A stretch of 25,230 nt of DNA. Source: an uncultured Clostridia bacterium (GTDB lineage Bacteria; Bacillota_A; Clostridia; Christensenellales; Borkfalkiaceae). Both the position numbers and the translations under genes were made by a program. The stretch is taken from positions 1 to 25,230 of the forward strand of contig CAKQXZ010000028.1 in NCBI GenBank assembly GCA_934292955.1, written 5' to 3'. This document shows, one piece after another, positions 15,220 through 21,046 of the stretch. Under the pieces are notes generated by a model. That model saw nothing but the letters and a program-made list of their open reading frames with translations. It was not told the origin of the DNA and made no database searches. The first letter of the stretch is position 1. The number at the start of each line of letters is the position of its first letter.

Positions 15220-15811
15220 TTGAAATCAGTCCTTTTGGATCTTCGTCGGGGAGTATTTCCCAATCTTCGGAAGGGAAGAATTTTGTGTCCCTCAAATCGT
15301 GTGTATAGTAAGAAGCTAAAGTAAAAATGTCTTCCGATATAAAATAAATACCGATAGGCGGATTTTGTGCGGCAAGTAGTCGCGAGCATATCGTCAATTC
15401 TTGCATGTCTCTCGAAACGTTACCGATTTTTTGAGTGATAATAAGATTGACTTTGCCGTCCATGCAATCTTGCAATAATCGGCTCCATTCTTTGGCAGAT
15501 TCCATATGCGGAGCTGTCGCACCCTCATCTATATAAAAATCGACAAGTTTCCACTTCGGGCAAAGGGCGATAGTGTCGTTAAACTGTTTTTTGTGATATG
15601 AGAGATAATCTTCGTATTTTGTCTGATTAAAGTAGCGAATATAAATACCTATTTTATAGTTCGCTTCGGTATTCGGGCGTTCGTGTCGGATGCTTTGAAG
15701 CCATGCTTTATGTTCAGCGATTGCTCTTGAACGTTCAGAGTCCCCGAACATAGTAAGTTGTGCCGGCGTTGCAATAGCCGTGAGTTTATCGAATACGTTT
15801 AATTCTTCCAT
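15212..15811 (-). CDS. Resolvase-like protein lacking the catalytic serine
   Basis: I chose ATG at 15811 (199 residues) because GGAG lies five bases upstream; a TTG 33 bases earlier has no ribosome binding site. Residues 52-185 match a serine-recombinase catalytic domain: YKIGIYIRYFNQTK aligns with VGIYVRVSTDD of the next gene, FYIDEGATAPH with DEGISGT, and LIITQKIGNVSRD with IITKSVSRFARN. Phe61 stands at the nucleophile position and the first of the two active-site Arg is Asn; the second Arg is kept. So it should not cut DNA. It has no recombinase domain and ends soon after. It probably partners or regulates the active recombinase whose gene it overlaps by 8 bases. It is first in the operon. 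Confidence 0.8.
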   Translation of the reverse strand: MEELNVFDKLTAIATPAQLTMFGDSERSRAIAEHKAWLQSIRHERPNTEANYKIGIYIRYFNQTKYEDYLSYHKKQFNDTIALCPKWKLVDFYIDEGATAPHMESAKEWSRLLQDCMDGKVNLIITQKIGNVSRDMQELTICSRLLAAQNPPIGIYFISEDIFTLASYYTHDLRDTKFFPSEDWEILPDEDPKGLISND

Positions 15812-15843
15812 AGTCTCTCCGTATGCTTGTTGTTCCGCAATCA

Positions 15844-15872
15844 ATTATAATGTCTTTTCGCGTAAAAAGAAA
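15844..15872 (-). promoter_or_regulatory. Possible promoter of the minus-strand recombinase operon
   Basis: On the minus strand TATAAT lies at 15849-15844, 33 bases before the ATG at 15811. The -35 region at 17-base spacing reads TTTCTT, which is weak. The hairpin at 15874-15905 is immediately upstream. An activator or another promoter may be needed. Confidence 0.35.
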
Positions 15873-15873
15873 T

Positions 15874-15905
15874 AAACCGGCAGTCAAGTCGTTGACCGTC
15901 GGTTT
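15874..15905 (-). terminator. Second hairpin downstream of the minus-strand XRE gene
   Basis: A 14-base stem pairs 15874-15887 with 15892-15905 (one G-U pair and one mismatch, 4-base loop). Read on the minus strand, ATTTCTTTTT follows, so it can act as an intrinsic terminator. A related sequence stands after the plus-strand XRE gene at 16842-16880. Confidence 0.55.
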
Positions 15906-15917
15906 ATAAAAACATAA

Positions 15918-15957
15918 GAAAAATAAAAAAGTTGCCGAGTAATGGCGATTCGGCAAC
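15918..15957 (-). terminator. Intrinsic terminator of the minus-strand XRE gene
   Basis: On the minus strand GTTGCCGA (15957-15950) pairs perfectly with TCGGCAAC (15938-15931) across an 11-base loop, followed by TTTTTTATTTTTC. It starts 24 bases after the stop of the XRE gene. Confidence 0.85.
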
Positions 15958-15980
15958 CTGATTAAGTGATGTTGTGTGGG

Positions 15981-16334
15981 TTATAGTTTGTTTGAGTGGA
16001 AAGTTTTTTTGACGTCGGAAACGAGTCTTATAATGGATTCCATCTCGGTGGGGGAGCAATCGGACAGCAGGTCGCTGAACTCCGATTGGTAAATACCGTT
16101 CACATTCGGAACGTCCGGGCGCAGGATTGTATCTGCGGAAATCTTTAACGCTTCGATAATTTTTATTAAAGTAACGACACGAAGGTTAGACTTGCCGAGT
16201 TCAATGTCGCTCATTGTGCTAAGGCTCAAATCTGCCTCAAACGCTAATGCGTCTTGGCTCATGTGTTGTTCTACTCTGGCGGCGCGAATACGATTGCCGA
16301 TTTCTTTTAGTTTTAACAAATTTTCGTCGTCCAT
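15981..16334 (-). CDS. XRE-family helix-turn-helix regulator
   Basis: 117 residues. The N-terminal half is a Cro/CI-type HTH: IGNRIRAARVEQHMSQDALA, then the recognition part LSLSTMSDIELGKSNLRVVT and IIEALKISADTIL. The C-terminal 45 residues are helical (SDLLSDCSPTEMESIIRLVS) and probably dimerise. Its ATG follows GGGAGACGG. It is transcribed away from the second XRE gene across a 125-base shared promoter region, an arrangement typical of a two-repressor switch in phages and conjugative elements. It is the nearest regulator to the minus-strand recombinase operon, but terminators separate them, so it has its own transcript. Confidence 0.9.
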   Translation of the reverse strand: MDDENLLKLKEIGNRIRAARVEQHMSQDALAFEADLSLSTMSDIELGKSNLRVVTLIKIIEALKISADTILRPDVPNVNGIYQSEFSDLLSDCSPTEMESIIRLVSDVKKTFHSNKL

Positions 16335-16459
16335 ATTCCGTCTCCCGTTTTATTCTCATGACTATTTTATCGTCTATTGGCTATGAAAACAACAGCCGAT
16401 TGCCGAAAATATAGTGTAACGGCTATAATAATCATGAATATTTTTTTGGAGGTTTATTC
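16335..16459. promoter_or_regulatory. Divergent promoter region between two XRE genes
   Basis: Rightward: TTGCCG at 16400-16405, an 18-base spacer and TATAAT at 16424-16429, with GGAGG at 16448-16452 before the ATG at 16460. Leftward there is a weaker candidate on the minus strand: TTGTTT, 17 bases, then TAAAAT. The 6-base palindrome TCATGA occurs at 16356-16361, 16432-16437 and 16458-16463, and GGCTAT occurs at 16379-16384 and 16421-16426; these may be parts of repressor sites. Confidence 0.55.
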
Positions 16460-16816
16460 ATGATTAACTATTACACTATCGGACAAAGAGTGAAAGAGGC
16501 ACGGAAAAAGAAGCATTTATCGCAGGCAGATTTGGCTGAAGCGGTAGAGAAATCGACGAGTTACATAAGTTATATGGAAACGGGGTTGAAGTGCATGAGC
16601 CTTGAAACGCTCGTCGATATAGCAAATGCGCTGGACGTTTCGGCAGATTACATTTTGGCGGACTGTATAAACACGCATGAAAACGTGTGCGAAAACGAAT
16701 TTGCCGAGCAAATTAAAGAGTGTACATTGTATGAGAGCAGGATTATCATCGATATGGTAAAGGCTCTGCGGGAGATACTGCGGGAAAATGCTTTTACGAA
16801 GCGGAACAGTAAATAA
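16460..16816 (+). CDS. XRE-family helix-turn-helix regulator
   Basis: 118 residues. A Cro/CI-type HTH fills residues 1-70: IGQRVKEARKKKHLSQADLA, STSYISYMETGLKCMSLETL, then DIANALDVSADYIL. The C-terminal part is helical (AEQIKECTLYESRIIIDMVK) with the same general plan as the divergent XRE protein, but the two are clearly different in sequence. The ribosome binding site GGAGG is seven bases before ATG. It probably binds the shared intergenic region and may control the operon that starts at 17028. Confidence 0.9.
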   Translation: MINYYTIGQRVKEARKKKHLSQADLAEAVEKSTSYISYMETGLKCMSLETLVDIANALDVSADYILADCINTHENVCENEFAEQIKECTLYESRIIIDMVKALREILRENAFTKRNSK

Positions 16817-16841
16817 AGTATACTAAAAGTGATTGAATTAC

Positions 16842-16880
16842 AATAAACCGGTAGTTTAAAAGTTGACCTGTGGTTGGTTT
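16842..16880 (+). repeat. Sequence related to the 15871-15905 hairpin
   Basis: AATAAACCGG at 16842-16851, GTTGACC at 16862-16868 and GGTTT at 16876-16880 occur in the same order as in 15871-15905, where the same three blocks appear. AAACC can pair with GGTTT, but the inner stem is weaker than in the other copy and no T-run follows. It lies just after the plus-strand XRE gene. Confidence 0.5.
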
Positions 16881-16884
16881 CGAG

Positions 16885-16950
16885 TTGAAACATTTTTCAA
16901 AAAGTTGCAACAAAAACAGAAAATTGAAATATTTTTCTAAAAGTTGAAAC
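16885..16950 (+). repeat. Two 27-base direct repeats plus a half copy
   Basis: Copy 1 at 16885-16911 and copy 2 at 16924-16950 start 39 bases apart and agree at 24 of 27 positions by hand count. Each opens TTGAAA and ends GTTG-AAC-like. A third partial copy begins at 16944. They lie 35-100 bases upstream of the extended -10 promoter of the next operon, as expected for regulator binding sites or iterons. Confidence 0.65.
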
Positions 16951-16984
16951 GTTTTTGAGTGGGATGAAAATAGGTCTTTTTTTA

Positions 16985-16993
16985 TGCTATAAT
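16985..16993 (+). promoter_or_regulatory. Extended -10 promoter of the 17028-20891 operon
   Basis: TGC followed by TATAAT at 16988-16993. The -35 position holds only TGAAAA (16965-16970), so the extended -10 or an activator at the upstream direct repeats would have to compensate. Confidence 0.6.
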
Positions 16994-17027
16994 TTTGGCG
17001 AGACTAATAGTAAATATGGGAGATTCT

Positions 17028-17207
17028 ATGGCAGAAGAAGTAGAGGTGGTGTTTGAAATAGAGCAGGCACTTTACGACGGAGTGCAAAAGATTTGTAAAG
17101 AAAATGGCACGACGATTGAAGAGATAACGCGAGATTTCTTGTATTTCTGTGCCGATCCAAAAAACACGCCGTTTTTGCAGTGTTGGTTTAAGAATAATGA
17201 AGAATAA
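17028..17207 (+). CDS. RelB/DinJ-like ribbon-helix-helix antitoxin-type protein
   Basis: 59 residues from ATG 17028, chosen because GGGAG lies five bases upstream and the -10 box is 35 bases upstream; an in-frame ATG at 17016 would leave almost no leader space for a ribosome binding site. The layout fits RelB/DinJ antitoxins: a strand (EVEVVFEIEQALYDGVQKIC), the turn ENGTTIEEITRDFLYFC and the PF-like ending NTPFLQCWF. Such proteins bind DNA as dimers and neutralise a RelE-type toxin. The next gene overlaps it by 11 bases but does not look like RelE, so this may be a solitary regulator. Confidence 0.6.
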   Translation: MAEEVEVVFEIEQALYDGVQKICKENGTTIEEITRDFLYFCADPKNTPFLQCWFKNNEE

Positions 17208-17835
17208 ACAGTTTTACAGGATTCGGCTTACAGATTATGCTCGTCCCGGCTTTTCATCCGGATGGAAAGACTATTATGGAACGCAGGAAGAAATCGAAGA
17301 GCTGATAATCGCTATTCGAAACAATAAATCGATAGGCAATGACGTTGACGGGCTTTATGCTGTGCTTACGGAGTTTAAGTCGGGGAATAAAAATTGCGAG
17401 CATCCGGTTGAGTATGGAAGCAGTCGATTTTTAACGCCGGTGAGACTGATAGGCAAAAGTGAGCATTATGAGAAAAGCTACAAATGGAAACACGTTAATA
17501 TCTGGCATTATCCATATTATATGAGGGCAAAAGTCGCTATGTTTCGTCAGATAATAATTAAAGACGGAAAGGATTATATCCGAGCGATAAAACCAGAGTT
17601 TGAGTTTTTAGAATATGCGCTTGACGAAGCTTTCCGATATTCGGATAAAGTGGGAGTTATGTTTTGGGGCTTTCCCGAAATGATTCGATATAATGATGAT
17701 ACAAAGACTACTTCGTCGAGGCTATACGTTTTTGAAAAACGTTATACGGACAAGTTGTCGGCATGTGCCGATTTGAATATGAAAGATAAAATTGAACTAC
17801 AATCGTTTTGCGACGAAATTTTCGGAGACGGATAA
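17197..17835 (+). CDS. Unknown protein overlapping the RelB-like gene
   Basis: 212 residues from ATG 17197, inside the end of the previous gene. An earlier TTG at 17149 would give 48 more bases of overlap, so I prefer the later start. I do not recognise the family. It is a mixed-charge soluble protein with no signal or membrane segment. It begins MKNKQFYRIRLTDYARPGFS, a strand-like opening that recalls small binding domains. Its middle is rich in Lys, Tyr and His (SYKWKHVNIWHYPYYMRAKV), and the segment EFEFLEYALDEAFRYSDKVG looks helical. It shows no RelE catalytic pattern. Overlapping starts and stops place it in one operon with the phosphatase genes. Its function is unknown. Confidence 0.65.
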   Translation: MKNKQFYRIRLTDYARPGFSSGWKDYYGTQEEIEELIIAIRNNKSIGNDVDGLYAVLTEFKSGNKNCEHPVEYGSSRFLTPVRLIGKSEHYEKSYKWKHVNIWHYPYYMRAKVAMFRQIIIKDGKDYIRAIKPEFEFLEYALDEAFRYSDKVGVMFWGFPEMIRYNDDTKTTSSRLYVFEKRYTDKLSACADLNMKDKIELQSFCDEIFGDG

Positions 17836-18425
17836 TGGAAAGACAAAAGATATTTTTTACGAGCGATTTGCATTTCGGGCATGAGAACGTTCTAAGGTTT
17901 GACAACAGACCGTTTGAAACTGTGGAAGAAATGGACGATGAGCTTATAAAGCGTTGGAATGACAAGGTAGGCAAAGGAGATATTGTCTACGTTTTAGGTG
18001 ATTTGATATGGAAAACCGCAACAAACGAAGCGGTTCAGATTATAAAACGCTTGAACGGACAGATTGTTTTAATAAAGGGCAACCATGATCGGTTTTTACA
18101 TAATGCGGCGGCAAAGAAAGCACTTGCAGGAATAAAAGATTATGACGATATTAGCGTTACGCTTGACGACGGCACGGTGCGTCGGTGTATTTTAAGCCAT
18201 TATTTTATTCCGTTTTACAACGGACATAGATATAATGCAATTCATTTGCACGGGCATTCGCATTTTACGGCGGAGGCAACGGAAGAATTTCTTATCGCAA
18301 AAACATTAAACGAAAAGGGGTATAATTTACAGATTTATAATGTCGGTTGTATGTATTGGAATTATGTGCCGGTTACATTAGACGAAATTCTAAAAACAAA
18401 AGAGCAGAGGATTGATAAGGAATGA
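17835..18425 (+). CDS. Calcineurin-like metallophosphoesterase (phage/mobile-element type)
   Basis: 196 residues from ATG 17835, which shares one base with the previous stop; GGAG lies seven bases upstream. All metal-binding motifs are present in order: SDLHFGHEN (Asp11, His13), YVLGDLIW, IKGNHDRF, LSHYFIPF and HLHGHSHF. This makes it a complete two-metal phosphoesterase of the small bacterial type often encoded by phages and mobile elements. Likely substrates are phosphodiesters or nucleotides; the sequence does not say which. The stop overlaps the next ATG (ATGA), and that gene also encodes a metallophosphoesterase of another subfamily. Confidence 0.9.
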   Translation: MERQKIFFTSDLHFGHENVLRFDNRPFETVEEMDDELIKRWNDKVGKGDIVYVLGDLIWKTATNEAVQIIKRLNGQIVLIKGNHDRFLHNAAAKKALAGIKDYDDISVTLDDGTVRRCILSHYFIPFYNGHRYNAIHLHGHSHFTAEATEEFLIAKTLNEKGYNLQIYNVGCMYWNYVPVTLDEILKTKEQRIDKE

Positions 18426-19204
18426 GATATTATGTAATTTCTGACGTGCATGGTTTTTACAGTAAAACAATGCAGGCTTTGTCCGAGAAAGGTTTTTTTG
18501 AGGATAAATCTCCGCATAAATTGATTGTTTGCGGCGATTTGTTCGACAGGGGATCGGAATCGGTGAAAATGCAAAATTTTATCTGCGAGCTTCTAAAGAA
18601 CGATGATGTAATTTTGGTGCGCGGAAATCACGAAGATTTAATTTTAGATTTGATTCGCGACGCAAAGCAGTTGTTTGGATACGGAATAGAGCATACGCAC
18701 CACTGGAGTAACGGCACGGTTAAAACAGTTATCGATTTAACGGGAACGGATGTTTTTACGGATGACTACAGGGATATTATAAACAAGTTGTGCGCAACGC
18801 CGTATCTAACGGAAATTATTCCGAAAATGCTGAATTATTACGAAACGAAAAAACATGTATTTGTTCACGGGTGGATACCTTGCAACAATCGTCACGGCTG
18901 GTCTGCAAATTATTATTCGCCTATCGAAGATTGGCGAGAAGCAGGCGAGTCGAGTTGGAAAGAAGCTCGGTGGATAAACGGGATGCTTGCATACTCTTAC
19001 GGGGTGACGGAAAAGGATAAAACGATTGTCTGTGGGCATTGGCATTGTTCGTGGGGACATTGTCGGCTTGAAGGAAAGTGCAGTGAGTTTGGCAAGGACA
19101 GCGATTTTTCACCGTTTTATGCGGACGGTATTATTGCAATTGACGGTTGCACCGCATATTCCGGTCGGGTAAATTGTATTGTCCTTGAGGATGAGAATAT
19201 ATAA
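18422..19204 (+). CDS. PPP-type metallophosphatase
   Basis: 260 residues. The PPP-family signature is complete: ISDVHGFY (Asp8, His10), VCGDLFDRGSES, VRGNHEDL, then FVHGWIP and CGHWHCSWG. GDxxDRG and RGNHE are diagnostic of phosphoprotein-phosphatase-like enzymes, which include diadenosine tetraphosphatase and bacterial Ser/Thr phosphatases. Compared with the usual bacterial form, the stretch between GNHE and the third His holds a long insert. The start overlaps the previous stop by four bases. Phage enzymes of this type remove phosphates from proteins or nucleotides; here the substrate is open. Confidence 0.9.
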   Translation: MRYYVISDVHGFYSKTMQALSEKGFFEDKSPHKLIVCGDLFDRGSESVKMQNFICELLKNDDVILVRGNHEDLILDLIRDAKQLFGYGIEHTHHWSNGTVKTVIDLTGTDVFTDDYRDIINKLCATPYLTEIIPKMLNYYETKKHVFVHGWIPCNNRHGWSANYYSPIEDWREAGESSWKEARWINGMLAYSYGVTEKDKTIVCGHWHCSWGHCRLEGKCSEFGKDSDFSPFYADGIIAIDGCTAYSGRVNCIVLEDENI

Positions 19205-19216
19205 AAGAGGTATAAA

Positions 19217-19579
19217 ATGAGTTGGGATATTTCTCTTACAGATAGGGTAACGGGTGAGGTGTTACATTCGGATGCTCCGCATATGATGCGCGGAGGGACT
19301 TTTATGCTTGGCGGGACTACGGAACTATGGCTGAATATAACGTATAATTATAGTAAAATTTATCATCGTGATTCCGTGTTCGGTAAAGACGGTATAGGAA
19401 CAATTTTCGGAAAGACGGGACTTGAAAGCATACCGTTGCTTGAAAAAGCGATAAACGCGTTAGGCGACGATGTTTCAAAGAACTATTGGGAAGCAACGGA
19501 GGGTAATGCCAAAAGACCATTGGTGCAACTTTTGACAATGGCAAAAATGAGACCGGACGGAATTTGGAAAGGCGAATGA
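19217..19579 (+). CDS. Conserved hypothetical protein of phage/mobile-element type
   Basis: 120 residues. AGAGGT stands six bases before ATG and 12 bases separate it from the phosphatase gene. The protein opens MSWDISLTDRVTGEVLHSDA, continues with GGTFMLGGTTELWLNITYNY and ends NAKRPLVQLLTMAKMRPDGI. I recall small proteins of this exact layout as hypothetical genes in Clostridia phages and mobile elements, with no assigned function. It has no signal or membrane segment. It belongs to the same operon as the phosphatases by spacing. It may process or sense a nucleotide or structural ligand, but nothing visible supports a specific role. Confidence 0.7.
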   Translation: MSWDISLTDRVTGEVLHSDAPHMMRGGTFMLGGTTELWLNITYNYSKIYHRDSVFGKDGIGTIFGKTGLESIPLLEKAINALGDDVSKNYWEATEGNAKRPLVQLLTMAKMRPDGIWKGE

Positions 19580-19613
19580 CGTCGGTAAAGGATAAAGATT
19601 TAAAGAGGTAAAG

Positions 19614-20891
19614 ATGGACAAGCAAATAAGAATGTCGGCTTCCGAAGTCGATTTGTATAAGTATATTTATCACTCAAACAGATTAAATCATAACGATATA
19701 GCATTGACGGAGAGCGGGTTGCAGTCAGTGAATAAATTGCTCGGTGAAATAGAAAAAATAAAACCGACTTATCCCGATAAACGGTGGGAGTTCTGGTTTT
19801 CCGTGCCGAGAGGAACGTTAAAACAATACATAGAATTCAATAAGTATTACGCTCCCGAAGACTGTTCTGAAGAGAAATTTCAAAAGGATATGGAAGAAGA
19901 ATTTCCGTGGAAACGCGTATGGTTCAAAATCGGCGTCATCAACGAAAACGGTTACGTTATGATTTTTCTTGACGATACCGTGCTTGTGCGCAGAAGCCCA
20001 GATATGAAAGGGGATTTCTTCCCGGACTCTCGGTTAGACAGAATACTTGAATTTTTGAGTCAGGTAGTCGCTAACACTGTCGGAATGTTGCAACAAGGCG
20101 TATATAACGATTATGTCAAAAAGGGATTGCCTTACGAAAACAGAAAAGGGTTTATCAACCGTGCACTCTATTGGAGGCTTGTTCCGAAAAGCAAGAGACA
20201 CGATAGGGACGGGTTAAAGAAAAAAGAAATAGACAAACTTATAGAACATATCAAAGCCGGCAATGACTTATTTGCGACAAAGGCTTCGGGAAGTTATGAA
20301 CGTATGTCCTCGGGCAAATATTATGAAGTGTGTTCTTACTGTTACGCCGCCGCAGGTTATAAGGAGTTGGATGGAAAGACGCCTAAGGAAATGTTCAAAC
20401 GTCACGGCGATGATCGTGACGGAGGAATGAGTTTGCTTGACGAGAATTCGCAAGACGACTTCGATAAATGGTTTAAGTTAAGCACGCAGGAAAAATGGAA
20501 GATAGAAAACCCTTCGCACATGTGGGAAATCTCTTGCGGGCATACGCATACGAGGATTCATTTGTATTTGTTTTGGGACGACGGATATTGGTTTTATCTT
20601 TCCGGAGGAACGCATTGTTTGACGACGGAAGTCGTGCGTATGTATAACGCGATGAAAGATAAAGGCGTTCCCGTTCTTCTCGGACACGCCGGGCAAATAG
20701 CAGATAAACTGCTCGGAAACGATGATCTCGGCATTATTCCGAATAATGATATGGGGTGGCGTTATTGGTATGGCGGGTTCCCGAAAGACGACGTAATCAA
20801 TTTTGTTCAATTAAGCGACGGTAATGCGGAAGCGGTTATCAAAAACGCTACTTGGTTTGATATTGCCGACGTAAAATTGTCAGATAAATAA
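19614..20891 (+). CDS. Unknown 425-residue soluble protein
   Basis: Begins at ATG 19614 after AGAGGT, 34 bases past the previous stop. I do not recognise a family. The N-terminal half is mixed helical with a Trp/Phe-rich stretch (KRWEFWFSVPRGTLKQYIEF). The middle has a Cys pair next to aromatic residues (YYEVCSYCYAAAGYKEL), which could bind a metal with the later His-rich segment SCGHTHTRIHLYLFW. The C-terminal third holds WFYLSGGTHCLTTEVVRMYN and many Gly/Asp turns. There is no signal peptide or membrane helix. It is the last gene of the operon and is followed by a hairpin at 20898-20923. Confidence 0.65.
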   Translation: MDKQIRMSASEVDLYKYIYHSNRLNHNDIALTESGLQSVNKLLGEIEKIKPTYPDKRWEFWFSVPRGTLKQYIEFNKYYAPEDCSEEKFQKDMEEEFPWKRVWFKIGVINENGYVMIFLDDTVLVRRSPDMKGDFFPDSRLDRILEFLSQVVANTVGMLQQGVYNDYVKKGLPYENRKGFINRALYWRLVPKSKRHDRDGLKKKEIDKLIEHIKAGNDLFATKASGSYERMSSGKYYEVCSYCYAAAGYKELDGKTPKEMFKRHGDDRDGGMSLLDENSQDDFDKWFKLSTQEKWKIENPSHMWEISCGHTHTRIHLYLFWDDGYWFYLSGGTHCLTTEVVRMYNAMKDKGVPVLLGHAGQIADKLLGNDDLGIIPNNDMGWRYWYGGFPKDDVINFVQLSDGNAEAVIKNATWFDIADVKLSDK

Positions 20892-20897
20892 CGTAAA

Positions 20898-20923
20898 AAG
20901 CGGCTACAAATTCGTAGTCGCTT
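20898..20923 (+). terminator. Hairpin ending the 17028-20891 operon
   Basis: AAGCGGCTAC (20898-20907) pairs with GTAGTCGCTT (20914-20923) with one G-U pair and a 6-base loop, seven bases after the stop. A-rich bases precede it, but the T tail is short (TTGTATGCT), so termination may be partial. Confidence 0.6.
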
Positions 20924-20969
20924 GTATGCTATTCGGGAAAATTGTGTTTTGTTATCATAATTCGACAAC

Positions 20970-21013
20970 ATAACCCCTAATAACCCCTTGACAAAATTAA
21001 AGAAAGGGGTTAT
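20970..21013. promoter_or_regulatory. Candidate operator: repeated 9-base motif over the promoter
   Basis: ATAACCCCT occurs twice in direct orientation (20970-20978, 20980-20988) and once inverted (AGGGGTTAT at 21005-21013). One direct copy touches the -35 box and the inverted copy touches the -10 box, so a dimeric repressor bound here would block the promoter. The regulator is not identified. Confidence 0.6.
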
Positions 21014-21016
21014 AAT
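20988..21016 (+). promoter_or_regulatory. Full-consensus promoter of the DUF4238-Shedu genes
   Basis: TTGACA at 20988-20993, a 17-base spacer and TATAAT at 21011-21016 match the vegetative consensus exactly. It lies 30 bases before the ATG at 21047. A purine-rich ribosome binding site, AGGGGG, precedes that start. Confidence 0.88.
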
Positions 21017-21046
21017 GGTATTACAATAAAGCGTAGGGGGAATAAA

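Noticed and set aside
15812..15844. TTG start for the inactive resolvase gene
   Set aside because: No ribosome binding site precedes it and it overlaps the likely -10 box. The ATG at 15811 has GGAG at good spacing.
16995..17027. Upstream TTG and ATG starts for the RelB-like gene
   Set aside because: The TTG at 16995 lies at or before the expected transcription start, and the ATG at 17016 lacks a ribosome binding site. GGGAG fits the ATG at 17028.
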